Positions 36,135 to 45,016 of a DNA stretch of 64,000 nt are shown in pieces (the first letter of the stretch is position 1; each line of letters opens with the position of its first letter). The DNA lies in assembly GCF_000482245.1 (NCBI RefSeq), contig NZ_AWNH01000005.1, positions 1 to 64,000 on the forward strand, given 5' to 3'. The stretch is from Leptolyngbya sp. Heron Island J. GTDB lineage: Bacteria > Cyanobacteriota > Cyanobacteriia > Phormidesmidales > Phormidesmidaceae. Made by a program: the position numbers and the translations under genes. The notes under the pieces were generated by a model, which worked only from the letters and a program-made list of their open reading frames with translations, did no database searches and was not told the DNA's origin.

Positions 36135-36247
36135 GAATCGGCATAGGCCAAACCGCGTAGGTTTTCTTTTAGGTGATGCTAATGAAAGCACAAGCGTTTA
36201 ACTGTTGCCCCTACCTCGTGAACTTCAGGTTCTCGGGGTACTTTTTT
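36121..36247 (+). ncRNA. Tandem small-RNA unit 1
   Basis: TATGGACACTATAGGAATCG (-10-like TATAGG) opens the unit. A variable part follows, then the invariant AATGAAAGCACAAGCGTTTA continuing through ACTGTTGCCCC (36181-36211), and a terminator hairpin ACCTCGTGAAC/GTTCTCGGGGT with TTTTTT at 36242-36247. No reading frame is shared between units. The 3' two thirds is identical or nearly so in four copies, so a family of small RNAs is inferred. It resembles in layout the multi-copy Yfr2/Cyano-1 RNAs, but I cannot verify the family. Confidence 0.75.
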
Positions 36248-36323
36248 GTTTATTTTACTTTCAACAAATAGAAATAGAAAGCCAGTGAGCCATACACCGT
36301 AACAAACTTAACGATGATGAAGT

Positions 36324-36450
36324 TATGGACGCTGCAGAAATCGGCACAAAAATTACCGTTTAGCCAGCTTCCTGAGCGATGCTAATGAAAGCACAAGCGT
36401 TTAACTGTTGCCCCTACCTCGTGAACTTCAGGTTTGCGAGGTACTTTCTT
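36324..36450 (+). ncRNA. Tandem small-RNA unit 2
   Basis: It opens with TATGGACGCTGCAGAAATCG, where the TATAGG is lost, so the promoter may differ. The invariant block is at 36384-36414. Its terminator stem is TACCTCG/CGAGGTA, then TTTC. The stem differs from unit 1 at two positions by paired changes (CGGGGT to CGAGGT), which restores Watson-Crick pairing. Confidence 0.7.
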
Positions 36451-36599
36451 ATTTAAAGGAAAACGATTCAATTTTAGGTGAGTTTAACATTAACTAACCC
36501 ACTAGAACCGATTAACTTCACTAAGCGACAACTATGAGTGGTAGATGCACTGTATGCGTATAATAGCGCACATAGCTGCTCCCCAGGCTGTAAATAAAT

Positions 36600-36727
36600 T
36601 ATGGACACTATAGGAATCGGCATAGGCCAAATCGCGTAGATAGGTTTTTTAAGCGAATCTAATGAAAGCACAAGCGTTTAACTGTTGCCCCTACCTCGTG
36701 AACTTCAGGTTCTCGGGGTACTTTTTT
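36600..36727 (+). ncRNA. Tandem small-RNA unit 3
   Basis: The first 45 bases match unit 1 almost exactly (TATGGACACTATAGGAATCG, GCATAGGCCAAA). The invariant block is at 36661-36691 and the terminator is identical to unit 1, with TTTTTT at 36722-36727. Units 1 and 3 are probably recent duplicates. Confidence 0.75.
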
Positions 36728-36749
36728 ATCTAAAGCCTTTATTTACTAG

Positions 36750-36775
36750 CTGTTAGCTTCATCTGAAGCTAACAG
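36750..36775. repeat. Perfect 12-bp inverted repeat
   Basis: CTGTTAGCTTCA, TC, TGAAGCTAACAG, between units 3 and 4. No T-run. It may be a spacer structure or a small terminator. Confidence 0.7.
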
Positions 36776-36923
36776 TGTGATCAGTAAGCTGTGTTCAGTG
36801 CCCATATGTCTACGGTTGGCCTTGTTCAAGATGACCGGCCTTGGCTTGGTCAAGTGTCTTGGTATTCTAGAACCTGCTGTTGATGGTGCATTGCCAAAAC
36901 AACAGAGTCGAAAACCTTAGAAG

Positions 36924-37055
36924 TATGGACAATCTAAAAATCGACACAAAATGGAAGTGTCTAGCCGTTCTTCTGAGCGAATTTAGTGAAAGCACAAGCG
37001 TTTAACTGTTGCCCCTACCCTGTGAGACATCTTGGTGTTTCCGGGGTACTTTTTT
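36924..37055 (+). ncRNA. Tandem small-RNA unit 4 (diverged)
   Basis: TATGGACAATCTAAAAATCG, then the invariant block AGTGAAAGCACAAGCGTTTA continuing through ACTGTTGCCCC (36985-37015). The terminator is rewritten: ACCCTG-GAGAC paired with GTTTC-GGGGT, then TTTTTT at 37050-37055. Stem sequence differs but pairing is kept, a covariation that supports an RNA. Confidence 0.7.
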
Positions 37056-37133
37056 GGGTATTAAGCAGTGAAGGCGAAGAGACGTTAAACACGCCTATAT
37101 ACTCAAAGGGGGCAGCGGCTCAGCTACATCCTT

Positions 37134-38033
37134 TTAGACTAAGCTGGTTGCCGCCTTCCTTTGCACCCATTCGGTAATCAGTGGATTCACCAGTTCGGGT
37201 GCTTCATCCTGGGGGCAATGACCCACTCCTTCGAGTGGTATAAATTGTTCGACGACGCTATGTTGACTGAGTTCCCGACCAAGTGCGATGGGTTCCCACG
37301 GATCGGCTTCACCCCACAGCATCAGTACCGGGCAGGTGAGCTGCGGCAACAAGTCTTCAGGTAGTGGTCCCTGGGAGTAACTGATAAATGCGATAAAGAC
37401 ATCTACCGCTGTGGGGTCGCAGGCAGGGGCCAGCAGTAGGTCAATGAGTTCGTCAGTGACGGCTTCCTTACGACCGTAGGCCTGACGCAGAACATTTTTT
37501 AGGGTTTTGGGCTTGGCTAGCCTTGAGAAAAAGAACTTGCCGATAGGCTTGTAGTTGAGGATAGCCTGGAGTAATGGTGTGGGCGCGCTGCGGTACCAGG
37601 GTAGGGTAGCGCGTTTGCGATCGTGGAGTAAGCGTAAAGAACAGTCCAGGACAATCAGACCTAGCACTTGGTCGGGGGCCATGGTGGCAGCTTGCATCGC
37701 GACGATGCAGCCAATGGAGTTGCCAACTAGAAAGATAGGCTCACCAATAATCTCTTGGCAGAAGTCAATAACCTGCTGGCCCCAGGTTTCGAAGGTGTAA
37801 TTGATGGGATCACCGGGGATGGGTTTCGCGGACTGACCATAGCCAATCAGGTCAATGGCGTAGACACGATGGGCCTGGCCCAGATCGGGCAGATTCTTTC
37901 GCCAGTGGTCACTGTGGGCTCCGAAACCATGGATCAGCAGTAGCGGTGGTCCTTGGAGCCCTGCAGTTTGATAACGAATAGGAAAGCCTTGCCAGGTCCA
38001 GAAGTGATTTTGTGTCGATGCTAGTTGAGTCAT
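37134..38033 (-). CDS. Alpha/beta hydrolase
   Basis: 299 residues. Oxyanion LLLIHGFGAHSDHWRKNL, nucleophile elbow FLVGNSIGCIVAMQAATMAP (Ser), Asp in VLMLWGEADPWEP and His in GVGHCPQDEAPE form the triad. Cytoplasmic, no signal peptide. It resembles the haloalkane-dehalogenase/chlorophyllase-like hydrolases common in cyanobacteria; the substrate is unknown. The tail faces the tandem small-RNA array. Confidence 0.92.
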   Translation of the reverse strand: MTQLASTQNHFWTWQGFPIRYQTAGLQGPPLLLIHGFGAHSDHWRKNLPDLGQAHRVYAIDLIGYGQSAKPIPGDPINYTFETWGQQVIDFCQEIIGEPIFLVGNSIGCIVAMQAATMAPDQVLGLIVLDCSLRLLHDRKRATLPWYRSAPTPLLQAILNYKPIGKFFFSRLAKPKTLKNVLRQAYGRKEAVTDELIDLLLAPACDPTAVDVFIAFISYSQGPLPEDLLPQLTCPVLMLWGEADPWEPIALGRELSQHSVVEQFIPLEGVGHCPQDEAPELVNPLITEWVQRKAATSLV

Positions 38034-38666
38034 GGAAGCGGCAAGCCATTAAATACTTCTGGATAAAGTATTACGTAATATTTGCTGTTCTGCTTTTTGG
38101 GTTGAGATACCGCAATGATCAGTTTGGCTTCATTTGGAAGCTGCAGACACATAAACCGAGATATTGAACATCATTGAGGATCCTGAAAATGGTGTTGTAG
38201 AGCCACACAGTGATCGGTTCAATCAGATGATAAATGACTGTTGCTTGTTGGTCATGAGCTGATTGAGAAAAGATGCTTTGTAATGGACTGATTGTTCTTA
38301 CGTCCTGAGCTGATGTGATGGATATGGATTTTTCTTCAGCTATTCAGTTTGCCACCAATGGTGATTTCCAGAAGATGACTTTTTTGTTCCCTACAAGGGA
38401 AGAGATACTTTGAGATAATGATCATGGCTGTTGCTGATCCAGAGATAGGCTATATCGTCTTAGAGAAGTTGTTGAAATAACCACTCTCGCCTTATTGCAA
38501 AGCTATTTCTATTATTCAACGTACAGCCACTGCAAACGTTGATATCAAAAGAAGCTTATATGGTGTGTTTAGAGCAAACAGCTACAATCAAAAAACATGT
38601 CGTAGCCCCCAAACCTGTTTATCAGGTGCGATGAGCTGTCCCCTCTGAGGGGGATGGCTCAAAATT
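38034..38666. other. Non-coding stretch
   Basis: 633 bases between the hydrolase start and the M16 gene end. Small inverted repeats TTCCC-TAC-AAGGGAA near 38388 and GAGC-TCCCC/GGGGGA-GCTC near 38632-38662. The second lies just after the M16 stop and could be a terminator without a T-run. No RNA gene recognised. Confidence 0.4.
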
Positions 38667-39938
38667 TTATCTTAATGGTTCTACGGCTGTTGCTGGTCCT
38701 AAAATTGAAATGTAGGAGTCGACAAAACAGCGCTTTGCAGCGGCCTGAGCTTCTTCAATGGTGACTGCTGTGACGTTCGTTTGAAACTGTTCGTCATACT
38801 CAGTGCCCAGGCCCAAAATCTCATACCAGCCTAACAGCTGAGCAATTTGACCGTTGGTCTGTTTGCCTAAGGCATATTGTCCCAAGATTTTGTTCTTGGC
38901 TACCTGTAACTCATGGGCGGTGAGTGGTATTTCACATAGACGTCTGAGTTCGCTCTGCAGTCCATCTAGGGCTACAGATGTATTTTCTGGAGCAGTGCCA
39001 ATGTATGAGACAAACTGTGATGGTCCTAGACGAGTTGGGTAAAAAGCTGAGACATCATAGGCAAGCCCTTGTTTCTCTCGTAGTTCGACAAATAGGCGAC
39101 TGGATAAACCGTTGCCCAAATGGGTGCTTAACAGCTTAAGGGCGGCGAAGTCTGGATGCTTTACTGATGCTGCTAGATAACCAATAATTACAAACGCTTG
39201 GTTGGTTTCTTGAGGGGTGACAATGCGATAAGCATGGGACTCTAGAGGGGGCAGTTGTGCCTCAGGTGCGGCATAGTCGGGTGCTTTCCAATCGCCTAGC
39301 AGTTTATCTACTAAGGCAACGGCTTTTTCGGGGTCAATACGCCCGACAATGATAACTACCATGTTGTCAGGGCGGAAATACTTGCTATGGGCCTCCAATA
39401 GGTGATCGCGCTGTATGGCCATAACGTTTTCTTCTGTCCCCATGCTTGAAAAGCCATAGGGATGGCTGCCATACATGCCTTCACGAAAATACTTATAAGC
39501 CACACTAAAGGGCTGCTCTTGCATGGAGCGCAGCCCCTGAATCGTTAATTTGCGTTCGAGCTCAATTTCGTTTTCAGGAAAGCTAGGCTCGCGAATAATT
39601 TCGGTAGCTAGGGTAAAAATTTCTTCAAAGTCAGCGGATACAGTTTTAACACTCACTACGCTGTAATCTGAGGCACTGTCAGCGCCTACGCTTGCGCCTA
39701 CATATTCTACTGCTTCTGCGATATCCAGGGAATTGCGGTGAGTCGTTCCTCGAGTGAGTAATGATGTTAATAGACTGAGTATGCCGGCATTCTCAGGGGT
39801 TTCATGACCCTGGCCAACTGGTAAAAACAATCTGGCTGAAACGATATCAGCGGCTGAATTTTCGATAGCAATAACTTTCAAGCCATTGCCCAGATGGGTC
39901 GTGATGGAGTTTTGTTTCGGGGCAGTGGATACAGTCAC
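38667..39938 (-). CDS. M16-family peptidase subunit, non-catalytic
   Basis: 423 residues. M16 fold, but the zinc motif HxxEH is absent: at that point the sequence reads ENAGILSLLTSLLTRG. The C-terminal arginine/tyrosine pair region (ELREKQGLAYDVSAFYPTR) that closes on substrate is kept. This is the R/Y half-subunit, which works with a catalytic partner. The partner lies immediately upstream, transcribed first, 62 bases away. Confidence 0.9.
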   Translation of the reverse strand: MTVSTAPKQNSITTHLGNGLKVIAIENSAADIVSARLFLPVGQGHETPENAGILSLLTSLLTRGTTHRNSLDIAEAVEYVGASVGADSASDYSVVSVKTVSADFEEIFTLATEIIREPSFPENEIELERKLTIQGLRSMQEQPFSVAYKYFREGMYGSHPYGFSSMGTEENVMAIQRDHLLEAHSKYFRPDNMVVIIVGRIDPEKAVALVDKLLGDWKAPDYAAPEAQLPPLESHAYRIVTPQETNQAFVIIGYLAASVKHPDFAALKLLSTHLGNGLSSRLFVELREKQGLAYDVSAFYPTRLGPSQFVSYIGTAPENTSVALDGLQSELRRLCEIPLTAHELQVAKNKILGQYALGKQTNGQIAQLLGWYEILGLGTEYDEQFQTNVTAVTIEEAQAAAKRCFVDSYISILGPATAVEPLR

Positions 39939-40000
39939 AGGTATTGTGGTTAGAGGTAGTAGTGAAGGTTAATCAGGAGGTAAAACCCAGCCGCATTGAT

Positions 40001-41308
40001 TCAAGCAGGGGTGAGGGCCAGGGTCCCGCAGTGGTGAGGGGATAAATATTGCTTGGCCAGGGGGAGCAGTTGCTCAGCGGTATAGGCTCTGACGTAATCG
40101 GGATAGGCTAGGGACAGCTCAGGGGCGGCTAAAGTTCCATAATACCCGTATAGTCCGGCTAGTTGGCCTGGGGTTTCCATTGAAAATGCATAATCATTGC
40201 ATAAGACCCGCTGTGCACGTTCTAACTCCTGTGTGCTAATCGGGATGGTAGCTAGGGAGGCAATGCGATCGCAAATGACCTGTTTTACCTCCTTAATATG
40301 GTGCGGCGCTAACCAAGCTGACAACACAAACAAACTACAATCCTGCTGAACGGAAAAACTACTCGCGATATCATCTACCCACTGCCGATCTTCGCGCAGC
40401 TCCCTCACCAGACGAGACATACGCCCCTCGGCCAAAACTGTCGCTAGAACATCTAGGCCGCAGGCCGCTTCTAAATTATCAATACCAGGTCCCAGCCAAG
40501 CCATTAACAAACGCCCGTGCTCCAGACGAGGTAGCGATAGCGTATGACTAGGATTAGTCATTAAACGAGGGGGAGAAAGCAACCCTGCTGATGGACACGA
40601 TTCCCGCTGTGCAAATGTTCGAAATGTCGCTTGGATAAGCTCTAATACCCGCTCCAGGGAGACGCCCCCTGTAATCACCACTTGCATATTGTCGGGCTGG
40701 TAGTAAGTCCGATGAAACTGGCGCATTTCTTCTGGAGAACGCTCCTGCAAAATCTCAGGAGACCCTAGCACCGAGCGCCCATAGGGATGATCCCCATAAA
40801 TCATCTCTGAAAGAGTCTGAAATCCAATCCAATCTGGATCGTCCCATGACTGATGAATCTCTTCGATGACGACGTGCCGTTCTCGCACAAACTCATCTGC
40901 TGGGATGGCCGCATGGAGCAAAAGTTCCGCCAGATAAGGCAGGGCATCAGCCAGATCAGCCGTCGCTACGGTCATATAAAAATGAGCATAATCATGGCTA
41001 GTAGCTGCGTTTGTCAGTCCTCCTCGACTTTCAATCGCGGCATCAAACATCCCCGGTAAAATCTGCTCAGTGCCCTTAAACACCATATGTTCTAAAAAAT
41101 GAGCCATGCCAGTCCAGCCATTAGGCTCATAGCGTGCTCCTGCCTTGATCCAAACGTCTACAACGACTACAGGGGTGGCTGTAATTTCTTGGTGGATTAC
41201 GGTTAAGCCGTTATCTAATGGAATAACGTTGGCAGGAAATGGAGAGCAGTGCTTACCACTGTTGCTATCAGACGTGTTGGAGGCAAAAAGGTCGGGAACT
41301 GAACTCAA
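40001..41308 (-). CDS. M16-family zinc peptidase subunit, catalytic
   Basis: 435 residues. The zinc motif is intact: HFLEHMVFKGTEQ (HxxEH) around residues 68-80, with the distant Glu in the following helix (IEEIHQSWDD). The protein resembles mitochondrial processing peptidase-beta/PqqL-type proteases which act with an inactive half. The non-catalytic partner follows downstream in the same direction. Substrate (small peptides or transit peptides) is unknown. Confidence 0.92.
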   Translation of the reverse strand: MSSVPDLFASNTSDSNSGKHCSPFPANVIPLDNGLTVIHQEITATPVVVVDVWIKAGARYEPNGWTGMAHFLEHMVFKGTEQILPGMFDAAIESRGGLTNAATSHDYAHFYMTVATADLADALPYLAELLLHAAIPADEFVRERHVVIEEIHQSWDDPDWIGFQTLSEMIYGDHPYGRSVLGSPEILQERSPEEMRQFHRTYYQPDNMQVVITGGVSLERVLELIQATFRTFAQRESCPSAGLLSPPRLMTNPSHTLSLPRLEHGRLLMAWLGPGIDNLEAACGLDVLATVLAEGRMSRLVRELREDRQWVDDIASSFSVQQDCSLFVLSAWLAPHHIKEVKQVICDRIASLATIPISTQELERAQRVLCNDYAFSMETPGQLAGLYGYYGTLAAPELSLAYPDYVRAYTAEQLLPLAKQYLSPHHCGTLALTPA

Positions 41309-41451
41309 ATTACTGGTTGCCTACTGTGCAAAACTTGTGTACATGCTATCGCTCTACGTTGTTTTCGGGAATACATTCCTGGCTGAAGTTGCAAACATGA
41401 AATAAATCACAAAGATCAGGGAAATTAAGTGACTTAGCGCTGTAAATGTTC

Positions 41452-41495
41452 GGATAAAACAAACAATGGCCTAGCCACATTAGTAGCTAAGCCAT
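41452..41495 (-). terminator. Terminator on the minus strand
   Basis: On the minus strand ATGGCTTAGC, 10-base loop, GCTAGGCCAT, then TGTTTGTTTTATC. A ten-pair stem (one or two mismatches) with a T-rich tail. It would end a transcript of the small gene at 41599-41721. Confidence 0.6.
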
Positions 41496-41598
41496 CAGTT
41501 GAAAATAAACATAGATTAAAAAACTCTACTTATTAAATCGAAGGTTGGGATCAAGGATAAACGACTCAGAAGAACCGTTACCCGTTACCCACCATCGA

Positions 41599-41721
41599 TC
41601 ACTTCAACATTTGTTCTCGACTTCTTACAAACCGCTGGATAGCTGTAAAGGCAACATAGACCATTAGTAAGTAACTAGTCGCAAATAGCAACATGAGCAG
41701 GGGGGTAAAGGGGTGAGTCAT
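41599..41721 (-). CDS. Possible small single-span membrane protein
   Basis: 40 residues from ATG 41721: MTHPFTPLLMLLFATSYLLM, then VYVAFTAIQRFVRSREQMLK. One membrane helix (residues 6-28) and a basic tail (RFVRSREQ). Such short single-helix proteins are typical photosynthetic or NDH-1 subunits, but I recognise no specific one. A terminator lies about 100 bases downstream on the same strand. No good ribosome site is visible. Confidence 0.4.
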   Translation of the reverse strand: MTHPFTPLLMLLFATSYLLMVYVAFTAIQRFVRSREQMLK

Positions 41722-42404
41722 AGACGTAGCGGGGGTGAGAGGAGCAACAAGGACGATTCGCCTGCTTAAAAGCAAGCAGCAGGAATTGACAGCACGAAGC
41801 TGGTTCAAATCAACTTGAGATGCTCAATAGTCAAAAAGCTCTAATACCAGGATCACCCAGCACAATACGCGTTGCAGTATCGCTCGTCACTCCGTACGCA
41901 CTTAAGTGTGTACATGCACCGATAAACTCTTTAACCAATCGTCTGCTTGAGGCCTGACTAAGCTGACCTAGCTGTGGGTTAAGTCAGATAAGTTGGTATG
42001 CTCTCTAGACATAGGTTGGCCGCGGATAACAACGCATCCTAAGCCATCGCAACACCTTGGCGAACAATCCCAGTAGCTCCAAATGCCGTAAGTGGCACCA
42101 GAACAAAGCTACTAGTAGCAATCATCAAGCTTGCTTATGAAATTTTTCAATTCCTACTATTAGACTAACATAAGCATTTGTTATTTACATAGCCTGAATC
42201 AAAAAAATGAAATAGAAATATCTAATCAATACTGGCCAGAACGTGCGCTTTGTGGGGTGCCAGACTTAGAGGGCTTCAAAGTGCTGAGGGAACAGGTGTT
42301 TCCAGATTTTCTAAATGGATTTACGACACCAATTGAGTCGTTAGCTTAGAATGAATGTGGATTACTTAAAATTTCGTAATCAAGCCGTCTGAGCATTTTC
42401 TCCC

Positions 42405-43376
42405 ATGACTTCAACAACATCGCTGTTTGCCCCCGTCGAAGCCGATCTTAGGCTCCTGACGGATAATCTAAAGCAGCTGGTCGGTGCTCGGCATCCTATT
42501 CTCTACGCTGCTGCGGAGCATCTGTTCGGGGCTGGAGGAAAGCGCATTCGACCTGCGATTGTTCTGCTGCTATCACGCGCCACGGTGATGGAGGCAGAGA
42601 TTCCAGCTCGACATTTTCGCCTGGCTGAAATTACTGAGATGATTCACACCGCTAGTCTTGTGCATGATGATGTGGTAGATGAATCATCCCTAAGACGAGG
42701 GGTGCCTACGGTTCACAGTAGTTTTAATAATCGGGTCGCGGTTTTGGCTGGTGATTTTTTGTTCGCTCAGTCATCCTGGCACCTGGCAAACTTGGATAAT
42801 CTAACGGTGGTCAAGCTGCTTTCCCGCGTGATTATGGATTTAGCGGAAGGTGAGATTCAGCAAGGTTTGAACCGCTTTGATACGACTCTTTCGATTGATG
42901 CCTACCTGATGAAGAGCTACTACAAAACGGCATCGCTGATTGCTAATAGCTGTAAGTCGGTTGGTGTGTTGAGTCAGGTGTCTGACACGCTAACCGAGGC
43001 GCTATATCAGTATGGGCGTAATTTGGGATTAGCGTTTCAAATTGTGGATGACATTCTCGACTTCACGGGCTCTGAGGAGGTGCTGGGTAAGCCTGCTGGT
43101 TCTGATTTGCTGAGCGGTAACCTGACGGCTCCGGTGCTTTATGCTATGGAAGAAACTCCCTATTTGACTACGCTAATTGAACGTGAGTTTGCTCAAGGTG
43201 GGGACTTTGATGAGGCCATTGCCTTGGTCAGAGCCAGTCGTGGTATTGAGCGCTCACGGGAACTGGCTTCGCAGCATGTTGAGAAGGCTGTGGAGAATTT
43301 AGCGGGTCTGTCTGCGTCAGAGCCAAAACGAGCTTTGGAAGCGTTGTCCAGCTATGTGCTCAGCCGGTTGTACTAG
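42405..43376 (+). CDS. sds: Solanesyl-type polyprenyl diphosphate synthase
   Basis: 323 residues. Substrate motif 1 LVHDDVVDESSLRRG, motif 2 FQIVDDILDFTG, and GGKRIRPAIVLLLSR and SYYKTASLIAN. The pattern matches cyanobacterial Sds, which makes the C45 side chain of plastoquinone from isopentenyl diphosphate. It is cytoplasmic or thylakoid-peripheral. A single gene, 112 bases before the sugar kinase. Confidence 0.94.
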   Translation: MTSTTSLFAPVEADLRLLTDNLKQLVGARHPILYAAAEHLFGAGGKRIRPAIVLLLSRATVMEAEIPARHFRLAEITEMIHTASLVHDDVVDESSLRRGVPTVHSSFNNRVAVLAGDFLFAQSSWHLANLDNLTVVKLLSRVIMDLAEGEIQQGLNRFDTTLSIDAYLMKSYYKTASLIANSCKSVGVLSQVSDTLTEALYQYGRNLGLAFQIVDDILDFTGSEEVLGKPAGSDLLSGNLTAPVLYAMEETPYLTTLIEREFAQGGDFDEAIALVRASRGIERSRELASQHVEKAVENLAGLSASEPKRALEALSSYVLSRLY

Positions 43377-43488
43377 ACTGTTGACACGGTTTGGGAATAG
43401 ATGCTTGCAGAACTAGGCTGTTGCCATATACTCTCGGCTGAGAGCCTACATCGGCTTTCTTGCTGTGTCGGAGTAAGCAAAGGCAGGG

Positions 43489-44451
43489 ATGGAGCATCCG
43501 GTGAGTCCAGTGGTGTGTCTAGGAGAAATTCTGGTTGATAGCTTTTGGCTAGGTAACCAGGATCAGAAGATGTCGTTGCCTGGTGGTGCGCCTGCTAATG
43601 TTGCGTGTGGGCTGGCAAAATTGGGGATATCGGTTGAGTTTGTCGGGGCAGTGGGGGTTGATGCTTGGGGGCAGGCGTTAACCAGGCTCCTGCCAGACTT
43701 GCAGGTTGGATCGCGTGGGCTGCAACGGCATCCAACGGCTCCTACCCGTGAGGTTTTTGTGTTGACGGATGAAGCGGGGGAGCGTTCTTTTGCGGGTTTC
43801 TCTTTACCTGATCCTGCAGGGTTTGCGGATGCTCATTTGATTTGCGATCGCATCGATCCCCACTTATTTAATGGCATAAAGTATTTAGTACTCGGCACCC
43901 TGGGGCTTGCCTATCCTCAAACGCGAGAGTCGATTCTGCAAGCGGTGGAGTGGAGCCACCAGTACAATAGTCGAGTCGTATTGGATGTTAACTGGCGACC
44001 GATGTTTTGGGAAAATCCAGCCCAGGCCACAGGATTGGTTATGGATTTACTCAAGCATGTGTCCTTTCTAAAATTATCGGATACTGAGGCACAGTGGCTG
44101 TTGGATACGACGGACCCGGTTGAGATCGCGGCCCAACGTCCCTATTTGGAAGGGGTGATGGTGACGGCAGGGGCAGCTGGCTGTCGTTATTATCTCGGTG
44201 GCCACAGTGGCTATGTGTCTGGGTTTGATGTTGATGTGGAAGATACAACTGGCGCGGGAGATGCCTTTGTGGCTGGGTTTTTGCATCAGCTTTGTACCCG
44301 TGGTCGTAGCTGTCTATTAGATGCTGAGTGTGCTCATGAGGTGGTGCGGTATGCCAGTGCGGTGGCAGCGCTGACGACGACACGGTCAGGTGCGATCGCA
44401 GGACAACCCACACCGAGAGAAGTGGATGCGTTTTTGTTTCTGAGAAACTAA
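43489..44451 (+). CDS. PfkB-family sugar kinase (fructokinase-like)
   Basis: 320 residues. N-terminal VCLGEILVDSF and SLPGGAPANVACGLAKLG, a C-terminal VEDTTGAGDAFVAGFLHQL (anion hole and catalytic Asp). The family phosphorylates sugars such as fructose. It ends in TAATG, overlapping the CYTH gene by one base, hence translational coupling. Confidence 0.92.
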   Translation: MEHPVSPVVCLGEILVDSFWLGNQDQKMSLPGGAPANVACGLAKLGISVEFVGAVGVDAWGQALTRLLPDLQVGSRGLQRHPTAPTREVFVLTDEAGERSFAGFSLPDPAGFADAHLICDRIDPHLFNGIKYLVLGTLGLAYPQTRESILQAVEWSHQYNSRVVLDVNWRPMFWENPAQATGLVMDLLKHVSFLKLSDTEAQWLLDTTDPVEIAAQRPYLEGVMVTAGAAGCRYYLGGHSGYVSGFDVDVEDTTGAGDAFVAGFLHQLCTRGRSCLLDAECAHEVVRYASAVAALTTTRSGAIAGQPTPREVDAFLFLRN

Positions 44452-44924
44452 TGGCTAAGGAGATCGAACGTAAATTTCTGGTGCAGGGCGATGCTTGGCG
44501 TGACCTGGCGGAGGGGCGTTACTACTGTCAGGGATATGTTCCTACCCAAGGGACGCCGACGGTGCGAGTCAGAATCATTGGGGAGCAGGGATATCTAACC
44601 CTGAAGGGACCGGTGAAGGGGATCAGCCGCTCTGAGTTTGAGTATGAGATTCCCGTGGCAGATGCCCAGACAATGCTAGTTGAGCTCTGCCAAACCCCGT
44701 TTATTGAAAAATATCGCTACCGTATCCAACTAGAGGATTGGATTTGGGAGGTGGATGAGTTTTTAGGAGATAACCAGGGGCTGATTTTGGCTGAGGTAGA
44801 ACTCACCCATGCTGAGCAAACAGTTGATTTGCCCGCTTGGATTGGTAAAGAGGTGACTGGAGATCCGCGCTATTACAATTCGAACTTGGTGCAGAATCCG
44901 TTTAAGAATTGGGGACTGGGTTGA
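44451..44924 (+). CDS. CYTH-domain triphosphate tunnel protein
   Basis: 157 residues starting MAKEIERKFLV, the ExExK signature. TVRVRIIGEQGYLTLKGPVK and ...FEYEIPVAD continue the beta tunnel with alternating basic and acidic residues. Members act as inorganic triphosphatases or adenylate cyclases; bacterial stand-alone ones are mostly tripolyphosphatases. Translationally coupled to the sugar kinase. Confidence 0.93.
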   Translation: MAKEIERKFLVQGDAWRDLAEGRYYCQGYVPTQGTPTVRVRIIGEQGYLTLKGPVKGISRSEFEYEIPVADAQTMLVELCQTPFIEKYRYRIQLEDWIWEVDEFLGDNQGLILAEVELTHAEQTVDLPAWIGKEVTGDPRYYNSNLVQNPFKNWGLG

Positions 44925-45016
44925 ATTTTTACCCTTTCTTTAAGCTATTGGGTTGTTGTAGAGCTTTGCTTTTAAGTGATAGAAGTCGATGGGAGCGTAA
45001 CCCAACTACGTTGTGG

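Larger units (their letters stand above)
41309..42404. other. Long intergenic region
   Basis: 1,096 bases. It holds a possible small membrane-protein gene on the minus strand (41599-41721) with a terminator (41466-41495), a near-perfect palindrome GTACGCACTTAAGTGTGTAC at 41894-41913, and a frame remnant near 42190-42349 without a start. Nothing else recognised. Confidence 0.5.

Noticed and set aside
36181-37055. CRISPR array made of the four repeated blocks
   Set aside because: Spacing of about 203, 277 and 324 bases is irregular, there are only four copies, and each ends in a terminator; no cas genes.
38632-38662. Hairpin GAGC-TCCCC/GGGGGA-GCTC as terminator of the M16 gene
   Set aside because: Lacks a T-run on the minus strand, so it is not claimed as a terminator.
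42190-42349. Open frame ending VPDLEGFKVLREQVFPDFLN
   Set aside because: No start codon or ribosome site; may be a gene fragment, but no family was recognised.
44051-44413. 120-residue frame antisense to the PfkB gene
   Set aside because: His- and Pro-rich shadow of the kinase's own codon pattern.
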